DNA of 43,688 bases from Deltaproteobacteria bacterium (lineage in GTDB: Bacteria > Desulfobacterota > Desulfobacteria > Desulfobacterales > JAFDCJ01). Made by a program: the position numbers and the translations under genes. Positions 32,328-41,176 of this stretch are shown one piece after another (within the stretch, counting starts at the first letter, position 1; every line of letters starts with the position of its first letter). The stretch lies in contig JAFDCJ010000227.1 in the NCBI GenBank assembly GCA_019312835.1, forward strand, positions 1-43,688, given 5' to 3'. The notes under the pieces were generated by a model. The model saw only the letters and a program-made list of their open reading frames with translations. It did not search any database and was not told the origin of the DNA.

Positions 32328-33194
32328 TCAGGCGGGCTTTTTGAATTTGCCGTTGTTTTCGGCAAAATGCTTGATCATTAAATCACCCAGCTCTTTGGAG
32401 CGGTTGGTGGCCGCCTCGACCGCATTGATCAAGGTTGTGCGCAATCCGCCGCTTTCAAGGGTTGCCAAACCGGCAATGGCCGTGCCCCCGGGTGAGGTGA
32501 CGCGATCTTTCAGCTGTCCCGGATGCTCCTGGGTTTCGATTAACAGCTTGGCTGCGCCCAATACGGTTTGAGCCGCCAAAAAGAGCGCGTCCTGCCGGGC
32601 GAGGCCCATTTTGACACCGGCATCCGCCAGGGCATCTACGATCAGGAATATGTAGGCCGGCCCGCTGCCGCTCAATCCCGTAATGGCATCCATCAAATAG
32701 TTTTCTTTGAGAAAAATGGTTTGGCCGATGGAATTGAAAATTTCCAGAGCCAGGCGCACGTCATCTTTGGTGGCATGTCCGCCCGCGGCTATGGCCGTGG
32801 CAGATTCCTTGACGGCGGCAGCAATGTTGGGCATCACCCGTATCAATCGCAGGTCCTTGCTGATACAGGCTTCCATGGCCGCCAGAGGCACGCCGGCGGC
32901 AATCGAGATGACAAGCTTGGACATATCGAGCTTGGATGCCGTTTCGGTCAGGGTCGTCGCCATGATCTGGGGTTTGACGGCATAGATAACTATGTCCGCT
33001 TCGTCCACCGCCCTGAGATTGCTGGTGGTGGTGCGGACTTTGTAATTGGCTTTGATTGATCTTAACGTATCCGGTCTGATATCGGTGCAGATAATATTTT
33101 GGGGCCGGGATGATTTGGAGCCGATCAATCCACTCACCAGCGCCTCCCCCATGTTACCCGTCCCGATAATGGCAATTATTTTATCTTTTAACAT
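32328..33194 (-). CDS. proC: Pyrroline-5-carboxylate reductase
   Basis: 288 residues from MLKDKIIAIIGTGNMGEALV; an upstream in-frame ATG at 33299 would add 35 residues that look non-coding. It reduces 1-pyrroline-5-carboxylate to proline with NAD(P)H. The GTGNMG motif binds the nucleotide, and the ProC signature is visible in AITGLSGSGPAYIFL and LKDRVTSPGGTAIAGL. AGGGG precedes the ATG. In many Desulfobacterota proC sits directly before yggT and divIVA; here it is about 8 kb away on the other strand. A lone 230-base gap follows, with nothing supported in it. Confidence 0.94.
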   Translation of the reverse strand: MLKDKIIAIIGTGNMGEALVSGLIGSKSSRPQNIICTDIRPDTLRSIKANYKVRTTTSNLRAVDEADIVIYAVKPQIMATTLTETASKLDMSKLVISIAAGVPLAAMEACISKDLRLIRVMPNIAAAVKESATAIAAGGHATKDDVRLALEIFNSIGQTIFLKENYLMDAITGLSGSGPAYIFLIVDALADAGVKMGLARQDALFLAAQTVLGAAKLLIETQEHPGQLKDRVTSPGGTAIAGLATLESGGLRTTLINAVEAATNRSKELGDLMIKHFAENNGKFKKPA

Positions 33195-33380
33195 GACCGC
33201 TCTGCCCCTTTTGAATTCTGTTTTTTTTAAAGTTGCACACCTAAAAACACGCTGCAAACAAGGTCGCAAAGTCTGACTCTTTAAATATTTCAGACGCATT
33301 AGTCAAGTAAATTATGACCAGCGCATAATTTGGCCGGGATACCTGGCACGTAAATCTTGACAATCGATGGGCTCAAATAT

Positions 33381-33401
33381 TATAATGGTTTAACCATTAT
33401 A
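33381..33401. promoter_or_regulatory. Perfect 21-bp operator of the FCD regulator
   Basis: TATAATGGTT is mirrored exactly by AACCATTATA around a central T, containing TGGT-N3-ACCA. This is the consensus class bound by FadR/PdhR/LldR-like FCD regulators. It lies 55 bases before the regulator gene, so autoregulation is likely. The promoter of the downstream oxidation genes may carry weaker copies that I did not see. Confidence 0.7.
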
Positions 33402-33456
33402 AATATCATATTAAAGCGGCTATTCTTTGAATTTCGACAATATATAGGGTGACGGC

Positions 33457-34176
33457 ATGTTCCAGGCGGCCAAGCAAACCAAAGTTTTCCAGGATGTAGT
33501 AGAACAGATCCAGGAGGCAATCCTGGATGGACGGTTGACAGCCGGTCAGACGTTGCCCGCGGAAAGAGAATTAAAAGAGATGTTTAGCATCAGCCGCGGC
33601 ACCCTGCGCGAGGCCCTGCGGGTTCTGGAACAAAAAGGTCTGATTGAAATAAGGCTGGGCGTGGGCGGCGGCTCGGTGGTTAAAGCCGTCGATACGGATC
33701 AAATCAGCGAAAGCCTTGGCCTGTTGATTCGTTCGCAGCAGGTATCTTTGAACCATCTGGCTCAATTCCGTGAAGATGTGGAAGGAATCGTCGCGGGCCA
33801 TGCCGCTGAAAACCATACCGCCGAAGACATCCACCAACTGAAAGAACTGCTGCAAAACGCTTCCAGGTGCTTAAAAAAGGGGCCTTCCCAGAGAAATGCC
33901 TTCATTGATATCGACAAACGGATCCACCTGACCATGGCCCGGATTACCGGCAATCCGGTATATATATCCGTCCTGCATTCCATTCACGATAACATCCACC
34001 GCTACTACGATCGGTTTCTATCCATGGACATACCCGAATTGGAGGAAAATTATAACGACCTGTGCGAATTGGTAAAGGCCATCGAAAATGGCGAGGCGGA
34101 GCGGGCTCGCCATCTGGCCAAACAGCATGTTCAACGTTTCAATCAATATATGAAGATGAGGGAAAAGAGCAGCTAA
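33457..34176 (+). CDS. GntR-family regulator, FadR/PdhR (FCD) type
   Basis: 239 residues. The winged helix-turn-helix is at about 10-75 (LTAGQTLPAERELKEMFSIS, RGTLREALRVLEQKGLIEIR). The FCD domain follows, with metal-ligand-like residues in FIDIDKRIHLTMA (Asp and His), HSIHDNIHRYY and AKQHVQRFNQY. Such proteins sense carboxylic acids such as pyruvate, lactate or amino-acid products. It leads the plus-strand oxidation island and has a perfect TGGT-N3-ACCA palindrome in its promoter. Confidence 0.92.
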   Translation: MFQAAKQTKVFQDVVEQIQEAILDGRLTAGQTLPAERELKEMFSISRGTLREALRVLEQKGLIEIRLGVGGGSVVKAVDTDQISESLGLLIRSQQVSLNHLAQFREDVEGIVAGHAAENHTAEDIHQLKELLQNASRCLKKGPSQRNAFIDIDKRIHLTMARITGNPVYISVLHSIHDNIHRYYDRFLSMDIPELEENYNDLCELVKAIENGEAERARHLAKQHVQRFNQYMKMREKSS

Positions 34177-34333
34177 CCTCATATTAAAAAAGGAAACAAA
34201 GTTTTTGGGAAATATATAAATTTTGGCTCATCCAATAAATAAACTTGAATTTCGAATTGCGTGCTTCGGATTTAAATAAAATTTGATGAGAAGCTTAAGC
34301 ACGACCATTTCTAATGAATCCAAGCAATGAATC

Positions 34334-36403
34334 ATGTCTAAATACAGAATTCAAAAACACCCCATCCTTGAGATACCGGATAGAACAGCAGTTTCCTTTA
34401 CCTGGAACGGCAAGAAGCTGATCGGCTTCGACGGAGAAATGATTGCGTCGGCCTTGTTCGCCAATGGCATCCATATTTTCGGACATCACCACAAAGACAA
34501 CAGCCCCCAGGGAATTTTCTGCGCCAACGGCCAATGCTCCCAGTGCATGGTCATGGCCGACGGCCTGCCGGTTAAATCGTGCATGACCCCGTTACGGGAT
34601 AAAATGGTGGTACAAAGTGTTGAAGGTCTTCCGACAATCCCGGATGAAAACCGCATCCCGCAAACCGGTGAAATACCCGTCAAAGAGGTGGATGTGTTAA
34701 TCATCGGTGGCGGTCCGGCCGGGTTGTCGGCGGCCATCGAACTGGGCAAACGGGGCATCGAGACGCTGATCGTGGATGACAAGGACCGCCTGGGAGGCAA
34801 ACTGGTGCTTCAAACCCATAAATTTTTCGGCTCGGTAAAAGATTCCCATGCCGGCACCCGCGGCTTTGAAATCGGCAAGATCCTGCAGGATGAACTCCTG
34901 ACCCTCGGCTCGGCCGAGGTCTGGTTAAACACCACTGCGCTGGCCGTCTTTTCGGATCAGGTTGTGGGGCTGATCAAGGACAATCAGTACAAAAAAATAA
35001 GGCCCAAAAAGCTTTTGGTGGCCACGGGGGCCAGAGAGAAAATGCTGTCTTTCCCGGGCAATACCCTGCCGGGCGTCTACGGTGCCGGGGCGTTTCAAAC
35101 CCTGGTAAACCGCGATCTGGTAAAATCTGCAGAGAAAGTGCTCATTGTGGGCGGCGGCAACGTGGGACTCATTGCCGGCTATCATGCCATTCAGGCCGAC
35201 ATAGCAGTAGTGGCCCTGATTGAAGCCCTGCCGCAGGTTGGCGGCTACAAAGTGCACGCCGATAAACTCAAACGCCTGGGGGTACCCATTTATACCAGCC
35301 ACACGGTGGTAAGCGCCAACGGAGCGGAACGGGTTGAATCTGTCACCATCGCCCAGCTGGATGAAAACTGGCATGTGATGCCCGACACGCATAAGACTTT
35401 TGAAGTCGATACGGTGTTGATTGCCGTCGGGCTGGCCGAAGTCAACGAATTTTATCTCAAAGCCCGGCAGTTCGGAATGGATGCATTTTGCGCCGGCGAT
35501 GCCCAGGAAATTGCCGAAGCATCGGCCGCCATGTTCACCGGCAGGATAGAGGGGCATAAAATCGCCCAATCGCTGAACATCGACATCGAACCAACGCCCG
35601 ATGAATGGGATGCCAAGGCCACCATTTTAAAGTCAAAACCGGGACGACCGACCCGCCGCCCACCGCCGTCAAAAGAAGACGGGGTTTTTCCTATTTTTCA
35701 TTGCTACCAGGAAGTCCCCTGTAATCCCTGCACCTCGGTTTGTCCGGTGGGGGCCGTCCGTACCCAGGATGATAAAATCACCGGCCTGCCCTATATGGAC
35801 GACCTGGATGCCTGCACCGGCTGTGCAAGCTGCGTGGCGGTTTGCCCGGGGCTTTCGGTGACGATGGTGGACTTCCGGGAAGATCCCTCCCATCCGCTGG
35901 TAACCCTGCCCTATGAGGTCTGGCGAGAAAAAGTAAAAGTGGGCCAGCAGGTTCCGCTCACCGATATCGACGGTGCCGTTTTGGGATTTTTCCCGGTGGA
36001 AAAAGTCCGTTCACGGAAAAAATATCCCGGCACCCTTCTGGTACAGCTGAAAGTTCCCAAAGCGGTTGCCAAATCGGCAGCGGGAATCTGGGTTCAGGAA
36101 AAACAGATTGAGCCGTCAACCATTTACGAAAAAGAACCCCCGCCCGATGAAGCCATTGTGTGCCGCTGCGAGCGGGTGTCGGCCGGCGAGATTCGTGCGA
36201 TCATCCGCAACGGCATCCGCGACTTAAATCAAATCAAGGCCTTGACCCGTGCCGGCATGGGGGCCTGCGGCTCCAAGACCTGCCGCCCCATGATCTGGCG
36301 GATTTTTCAGGAAGAGGGCATCGCGTTGAAAGATGTCACCGATCGGGTCGATCGGCCCCTGTTTATAGAGGTGCCCATCGGGGTTTTTGCGGGAAGTAAG
36401 TGA
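34334..36403 (+). CDS. Multi-cluster flavoprotein (HcnA/B or SoxA-like 2Fe-2S + FAD/NAD + 2x4Fe-4S + BFD-like)
   Basis: 689 residues with four modules. The N-terminal 2Fe-2S domain has C63, C68, C71 and C83. A pyridine-nucleotide disulfide-oxidoreductase core follows, with FAD motif GGGPAG (125-130) and second nucleotide motif GGGNVG (273-278). A ferredoxin insert has C457, C463, C466, C470 and C494, C497, C500, C504, giving two 4Fe-4S clusters. The C-terminal BFD-like 2Fe-2S site has C610, C612, C645 and C650. Parts of this resemble HcnA/HcnB, octopine-dehydrogenase and sarcosine-oxidase-alpha proteins, which pair with a DAO-type flavoprotein; exactly such a gene follows. It likely passes electrons from substrate oxidation to ferredoxin or NAD. 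The substrate is unknown. Confidence 0.88.
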   Translation: MSKYRIQKHPILEIPDRTAVSFTWNGKKLIGFDGEMIASALFANGIHIFGHHHKDNSPQGIFCANGQCSQCMVMADGLPVKSCMTPLRDKMVVQSVEGLPTIPDENRIPQTGEIPVKEVDVLIIGGGPAGLSAAIELGKRGIETLIVDDKDRLGGKLVLQTHKFFGSVKDSHAGTRGFEIGKILQDELLTLGSAEVWLNTTALAVFSDQVVGLIKDNQYKKIRPKKLLVATGAREKMLSFPGNTLPGVYGAGAFQTLVNRDLVKSAEKVLIVGGGNVGLIAGYHAIQADIAVVALIEALPQVGGYKVHADKLKRLGVPIYTSHTVVSANGAERVESVTIAQLDENWHVMPDTHKTFEVDTVLIAVGLAEVNEFYLKARQFGMDAFCAGDAQEIAEASAAMFTGRIEGHKIAQSLNIDIEPTPDEWDAKATILKSKPGRPTRRPPPSKEDGVFPIFHCYQEVPCNPCTSVCPVGAVRTQDDKITGLPYMDDLDACTGCASCVAVCPGLSVTMVDFREDPSHPLVTLPYEVWREKVKVGQQVPLTDIDGAVLGFFPVEKVRSRKKYPGTLLVQLKVPKAVAKSAAGIWVQEKQIEPSTIYEKEPPPDEAIVCRCERVSAGEIRAIIRNGIRDLNQIKALTRAGMGACGSKTCRPMIWRIFQEEGIALKDVTDRVDRPLFIEVPIGVFAGSK

Positions 36404-36429
36404 ATGACGAATGGAGAAACTTAAAAAAG

Positions 36430-36620
36430 AATATTGAATGTCGAATATCGAATACCGAATGTCGAAGGAAGATAAAAAAAGAATGTCGAATATCGAATTA
36501 CGAATACCGAATGTCGAAGGAAGGTATTCTATCGATTTTATAAATAAAGACTGAGCGAAGCGATTCAATCCTTCGAAATTCGTTATTCGAGATTCTGCGG
36601 TTCTACGGTTCGCTTTTTCT
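36430..36620. repeat. Word palindrome, GAATGTCGAATATCG direct repeats with complementary arm
   Basis: A block of about 35 bases beginning GAATGTCGAATATCGAAT and ending in GTCGAAGGAAG occurs twice, at about 36437-36471 and 36481-36520. The right arm (about 36568-36600) carries TCCTTCGAAATTCG and TTATTCGAGATTC. It separates the two flavoprotein genes of the oxidation island. Confidence 0.75.
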
Positions 36621-36649
36621 GGTTCCATGTTCATTAAGGAGCAGTTATT

Positions 36650-37798
36650 TTGAACTTTGACGTCATCATCGCCGGCGCTGGATCAGTCGGTGTGCCGACG
36701 GCCATGTCTCTGGCGGAGCTTGGCATCAAGCCCCTGGTCATCGATATGCACCCTTCACCGGGTCAGGGGGAGAACAAGCACGCCATCGGCGGCATCAGGG
36801 CCACCCACTCCACCCCGGGCAAGATCCGCATCTGCCGCCGCTCGATTGAAATATTTTCCACCTGGGAACAGTTATTCGGCGATAACATCGAATGGCTCCA
36901 GGGCGGATATGTTTATCCGGTATACCGGCCGGAAGATGAAAAACTGTTGAAGGGATTGCTGCCGGCTCAAAAACAACACGGCCTGAATATCAATTGGGTC
37001 GGTCAGAAAAAGATAAAGGCGCTTATCCCTGGAATCAATGCCGAAGGACTGCGCGGGGGCACGGTCTCGCCGGACGACGGCTCCATCTCTCCGCTGCTTT
37101 CGATCAACGCCTTTTACCGCCGGGCGCTGGCGTTAGGTGTACAATTTCGGTTCCAAGAAACCATCACCAGAATTATCTGTGAAAAGGGTAAAATCGTCGG
37201 TGTTGCCACCGACAAACAGAACTATGGCACGCAGGTGGTGATTGATGCGGCCGGTCCGTTCTCACCCGAGCTATGCCGGACGGCCGGGGTTGACCTGCCC
37301 ATCGCGCCCGATTCCCATGAGGGTGCCATCACCGAACCCGTGCAGCCGTTTTTTCATTGTATGGTGGTAGATATCCGACCGGCACCCGGTTCCAAAAGCT
37401 ATTATTTTTACCAAAACAAACAGGGGCAGGTTATTTTCTGCATCACCCCCGATCCGCCGATCATCGGCAAAGACAAACGCGAAACCTCGGTGTTTTTACC
37501 CCAGGTATGCTCCCGCATGGTGCGACTGCTGCCGCGGTTGAAGAACCTGCGGGTGCGCCGGACCTGGCGGGGACTTTATCCGATGACCCCGGACGGCGCC
37601 CCCCTGGTAGGCTGGAATCGAAACGCAGGGGGACTGCTGCATGCCACCGGCATGTGCGGCCAGGGTTTGATGCTGGCACCCGGGGTCGCCGAACTCGCCG
37701 CCCGCATGGTGGTCGGACAGACAACGACAGAAGACGAGATGGTCATGGCGGAATTCTCACCGTATCGGAAGTTTGAGGCGGATGAGGCGTTGAAATAG
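36650..37798 (+). CDS. DAO-family FAD oxidoreductase (HcnC / sarcosine oxidase beta-like)
   Basis: 382 residues. NFDVIIAGAGSVGVPTAM is the FAD-binding Rossmann motif, and the C-terminal TGMCGQGLMLAPGVAELAA completes the flavin site. RTWRGLYPMTPDGAPLVG (about 303-320) is the DAO-family substrate region. The family oxidises the C-N bond of secondary or D-amino acids such as glycine, sarcosine or D-proline-like compounds. The start is TTG at 36650-36652 with AAGGAG eight bases before it. With the preceding multi-cluster protein it should form an amine or imino-acid dehydrogenase. The exact substrate is not visible. Confidence 0.9.
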   Translation: MNFDVIIAGAGSVGVPTAMSLAELGIKPLVIDMHPSPGQGENKHAIGGIRATHSTPGKIRICRRSIEIFSTWEQLFGDNIEWLQGGYVYPVYRPEDEKLLKGLLPAQKQHGLNINWVGQKKIKALIPGINAEGLRGGTVSPDDGSISPLLSINAFYRRALALGVQFRFQETITRIICEKGKIVGVATDKQNYGTQVVIDAAGPFSPELCRTAGVDLPIAPDSHEGAITEPVQPFFHCMVVDIRPAPGSKSYYFYQNKQGQVIFCITPDPPIIGKDKRETSVFLPQVCSRMVRLLPRLKNLRVRRTWRGLYPMTPDGAPLVGWNRNAGGLLHATGMCGQGLMLAPGVAELAARMVVGQTTTEDEMVMAEFSPYRKFEADEALK

Positions 37799-37861
37799 CA
37801 TTGGCCTCAAAGCTCGAAGCTGAAGGCTCAAAGTTAAATGACATTGGTTGCAGTTAAAAAA

Positions 37862-37972
37862 ATGGTAGAAGGTTGAAAGCAGAGGGTGTAAGGTAGAGGA
37901 ATGCTGTCTTTTTTATTTTAACCTTTTCCGAATCTTCAACCTTATACCTTACACCTTCTACCCTATACCGGT
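37862..37972. repeat. Word palindrome, GGTAGAAGGT/ACCTTCTACC type
   Basis: The left arm (37862-37900) carries GGTAGAAGGTTGAAAG, GGTGTAAGGTAGAGG and related words. The right arm (37920-37970) answers with AACCTT, TCAACCTTATACC and TTACACCTTCTACC. It lies between the DAO-type gene and the aldehyde oxidoreductase gene, which has its own ribosome site further down. Confidence 0.75.
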
Positions 37973-38048
37973 AACCAATAGAGCCTTGATTACAATAATG
38001 AGGGATTATATATAAAGCTTATACTAACTGAAATGAGGAGAGAAAAAT

Positions 38049-40190
38049 ATGCCAGACTTTAAATTGGAAGTGACCAAAACGCTTGATTATAAGCGGCCTG
38101 AATTAGCGAAGGGCTACAACGATCAGACGCTGTTCGTGAATATCTCTAATGCCGATATGGCCGTTAAACCGGTGGATCAAAAAACCAAGGAAACATTCGT
38201 CGGCGGCAAAGGCTATGACCTCTGGCTGCTGTGGGATGCCGTTCAGGGAGACACCCGCTGGGATGACCCTCAAAACGCTATCTGCATCGCCTGCGGTCCA
38301 TTGGGGGGCACGCCGATCTATCCGGGTTCCGGAAAAAGTATTGTCACCACCGTTTCTCCTCTGACGGCCGCGCCCATAGACTCCAATGTCGGCGGCTACT
38401 TTGGCCCCTACCTGAAATTTTCCGGTTTTGACGCCCTGCGGATTCAGGGCAAGGCCAGCGGAGACACGGTAATTTTCATCGACGGTATCAACCAGCAGGT
38501 TCAGATCCTGGATGCTGCCGGTCTGCCGGAAAACGCCTACGAACTGTCGGCATTGCTGACCGATCATTTTGCCGATGGCAAGCCCCGCAGTATATCCGTG
38601 GTTTCGGCCGGCCCGGGAGCCCAAAACACCCTGATCGGATGTCTTAATTTTACCTGGTACGATGCCAAACGCAAGCGCGCACGCTATAAACAGGCCGGCC
38701 GCGGTGGTATCGGCACCGTTTTTACCGACAAGGGCCTCAAGGCGCTGGTGGTCCGCTGGGATACGGTCACGGCCGACACCAACAATCCGGCGGATAAAAC
38801 CCGATTAAAGGAAGTCGCCAAATTGCATTCCCGCGAGATAGTGGCGCTGGACCCCAAACAAAATGAAATGGCACGTATCGGAACCACCCATCTTGTCACC
38901 ATTATGAACGATCACGATTTGCTGCCGACCCATAATTTCCGCTACGGGTCTCATGCGGAGGCGCCGAATCTGGGTCAGGAAGTCTATCGGCGCCTGTTCG
39001 ATCCGGGTTTTGACGGTTGCTGGATGGGATGCACCGTGGCCTGCTCGCATGGCGTCAAAGACTTTGTCCCCCTTACCGGACCGTATCGGGGGAAAAAGGT
39101 GTTCGTGGATGGGCCGGAATACGAGACCGTGGCCGGCTGCGGATCCAACCTGGGCATATTCGATCCCCATACGGTTGTAGAACTTAATTTCTACTGTGAT
39201 GCCTACGGGCTGGACACCATATCGGTGGGAACGGCCGTGGCTTTTGCCATGGAATGCTATGAACTGGGGCTGATCGACCAAACCCATACCGGCGGCATGG
39301 ATTTAAGTTTCGGCAACCGCGCCAGCGCACTGGAACTGGTACATCAAATGGCCAGAGGAGAGGGCTTCGGTCAAGATATCGGGCAGGGTGTTCGCAGAAT
39401 GAAGCAAAAATTTGCCAGTGAATTTGGCGCCGACCCGGCCATCATGGCCGACATCGGCATGGAAGCCAAAGGGCTGGAATTTTCCGAATACATGACGAAA
39501 GAGTCTCTGGCCCAGCAGGGGGGGTATGGGCTGGCGCTTAAAGGGCCCCAGCATGATGAAGCCTGGTTGATTTTTCTGGACATGGTCCATAATTTTATGC
39601 CGACCTTTGAAGACAAGGCCGAGGCGCTGCACTGGTTTCCCATGTTTCGCACCTGGTTTTCGCTCTGCGGTCTGTGCAAACTGCCGTGGAATGATATCGT
39701 TCCCGAAGACAATAAAGATACCGCGGAACCGGCCAAGGTCATCAAGCACCTGCAGTGGTATGCGGATTATTTCAGCTCGGTGACCGGACGCGCCTCCTCC
39801 CCTGATGACCTGGTTGCCATGAGTGAGGTGGTTTACAATTTCCAGCGCATATTCAACCTCAAAATGGGGTTTGGCACAAGAGCGCACGACAAGCTGCCCT
39901 ACCGGGCCGTCGGACCGGTAACCGAGCTGGAATACGAATCCCGGGCCGAGCGCTACGACACCCAGCTGCGGGAAAAATTTAAGGTCGATATTGAAGGCAA
40001 AGACACGGCCGAAAAGATGGCCATCCTGCGTCGCTTGCGCGAAGAGCAGTACGAGAAGCTCCAGGACGCCGTTTACGAGCGCAGGGGGTGGACCCCCGAC
40101 GGTATCCCGACGGTTGCGACGGTCAAAAGATTGGGGATCGATTTTGAAGACGTCCTCGAGATTCTCAGGGAAAACGGGGTAACCGCATGA
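38049..40190 (+). CDS. Aldehyde:ferredoxin oxidoreductase (tungsten AOR family)
   Basis: 713 residues, slightly longer than archaeal AOR (about 605). It oxidises an aldehyde to the acid and reduces ferredoxin, using a bis-pterin tungsten site and one 4Fe-4S cluster. The cluster ligands are visible in CWMGCTVACSHG (CxxCxxxC, about 325-336) and the distal CGLCKLPWND (about 540). The N-terminal pterin-binding region includes GGKGYDLWLLWD and GPLGGTPIYPGSGK. A strong GAGGAGAG precedes the ATG. The ThiS/MoaD-like gene overlapping its stop fits pterin assembly. Within this island it may oxidise the aldehyde left after amine oxidation. BamB-like reductase roles are less likely from context. Confidence 0.92.
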   Translation: MPDFKLEVTKTLDYKRPELAKGYNDQTLFVNISNADMAVKPVDQKTKETFVGGKGYDLWLLWDAVQGDTRWDDPQNAICIACGPLGGTPIYPGSGKSIVTTVSPLTAAPIDSNVGGYFGPYLKFSGFDALRIQGKASGDTVIFIDGINQQVQILDAAGLPENAYELSALLTDHFADGKPRSISVVSAGPGAQNTLIGCLNFTWYDAKRKRARYKQAGRGGIGTVFTDKGLKALVVRWDTVTADTNNPADKTRLKEVAKLHSREIVALDPKQNEMARIGTTHLVTIMNDHDLLPTHNFRYGSHAEAPNLGQEVYRRLFDPGFDGCWMGCTVACSHGVKDFVPLTGPYRGKKVFVDGPEYETVAGCGSNLGIFDPHTVVELNFYCDAYGLDTISVGTAVAFAMECYELGLIDQTHTGGMDLSFGNRASALELVHQMARGEGFGQDIGQGVRRMKQKFASEFGADPAIMADIGMEAKGLEFSEYMTKESLAQQGGYGLALKGPQHDEAWLIFLDMVHNFMPTFEDKAEALHWFPMFRTWFSLCGLCKLPWNDIVPEDNKDTAEPAKVIKHLQWYADYFSSVTGRASSPDDLVAMSEVVYNFQRIFNLKMGFGTRAHDKLPYRAVGPVTELEYESRAERYDTQLREKFKVDIEGKDTAEKMAILRRLREEQYEKLQDAVYERRGWTPDGIPTVATVKRLGIDFEDVLEILRENGVTA

Positions 40191-40384
40191 TCAAGGTCGC
40201 CGACCAAGCCATCGACTGGCATGAGGGCATGACCATAAGCGACCTGTTGGCCGCGATAAACGATCCCCATCCCTATGCCGTCGTTCGCATCAATCAAACC
40301 TATGTGTCGCGGCCGCACTTTGACAAGACGACCATCCCGGATGATGCCGAGGTGTATCTCATACCAATGGTTGCAGGCGGCTGA
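40187..40384 (+). CDS. ThiS/MoaD-like ubiquitin-fold sulfur carrier
   Basis: 65 residues ending in the Gly-Gly tail (LIPMVAGG) that becomes the thiocarboxylate in MoaD and ThiS. The beta-grasp pattern is short but complete: ISDLLAAIN, YAVVRINQTYVSR, IPDDAEVYLIP. Its ATG overlaps the AOR stop (ATGA), so the two are coupled. A dedicated sulfur carrier for the tungstopterin dithiolene of the AOR is the natural reading; such pairs are common next to AOR genes. Confidence 0.9.
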   Translation: MIKVADQAIDWHEGMTISDLLAAINDPHPYAVVRINQTYVSRPHFDKTTIPDDAEVYLIPMVAGG

Positions 40385-41176
40385 GCAGGGATTTGGGATT
40401 GCGGATCGCGAAATGAAATTACAGGCACACGGCTTAAGGCCAAAGAGCTTGTCTTTTTAGAACCTATTCCAAAAATAGGATTTTGGTTCAAAATCGAGGC
40501 GGACGCGAGGTTTCCGGCATAGCTGGATGACCCATCTGATCTTATTTGTTCGGTTAGCTTCCACCCTCCACCGTCTACCTTGTACCATTATACTGTGCCC
40601 CGGCAGCCCGAGGGGCGCAGGAGGGGGGACCCATAACCCAATCGAGGGGGTCGCCAAAATTTGCATTCTACCGAAGGATGTGATATTTTTAATGATAATC
40701 CAATATTACAGTCCCTGAGCGATGCCGGTGTCGGCTATTTTGACGGCAGGAAATTATTTAAGTTTTAACCCGATCTGCCGATATAGGCTTTGAAACGCAG
40801 CAGCTGTAACCTCATGTCGAAACCCATAAAATAAATTTAGCATTTATATCAAATTGTTATAGGACATTCGCACCGCTACTGCCTTTTCCGGCTTATGATC
40901 AGCCCGCCGGTGGGCATGCGGGGCGGGTATCGAGTATTCAAGGGGAGATACCTAAACGGGCTGAAGGGAGTGAACATCGGAATCGGGAATTTTTCACATG
41001 AATAAGGGCCTTTAGAAAGGATCCCGGCGGTTTTTAAAGAGGCGCTTACCCTTTGATTTCTAATGAAATTCCTTGACTTATTGATGAGAATATAATTTAG
41101 TTTAATAAACTCCCGGCGATTCGGCCGGGGCTCATCACGTCAAGCGATCAGCTAAAGTGCAAAGGTTGGGCCGCAT
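40385..41176. other. 792-base gap without a supported gene
   Basis: It holds a half copy of a dispersed repeat at 40459-40509 (related to 43494-43544), a sigma-28-like promoter at 40758-40784, and several hairpins. One is CCCGCC/GGCGGG near 40905-40925; another is CCCGGC/GCCGGG near 41112-41128. No ORF in it shows protein-like composition or a good ribosome site. A small RNA between 40790 and 41100 is possible but not identifiable. Confidence 0.5.
40758..40784 (+). promoter_or_regulatory. Sigma-28 (FliA)-like promoter
   Basis: TTAAGTTT (40758-40765), an 11-base spacer and GCCGATAT (40777-40784) match the FliA consensus TAAAGTTT-N11-GCCGATAA at seven of eight positions in each box with exact spacing. 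No flagellar or chemotaxis gene follows; the next gene, yggT, starts nearly 400 bases downstream. Confidence 0.45.

Noticed and set aside
40527-40718. 63-residue frame in the gap after the ThiS-like gene
   Set aside because: No ribosome site, low-quality composition and a partial repeat just upstream; it is most likely chance.
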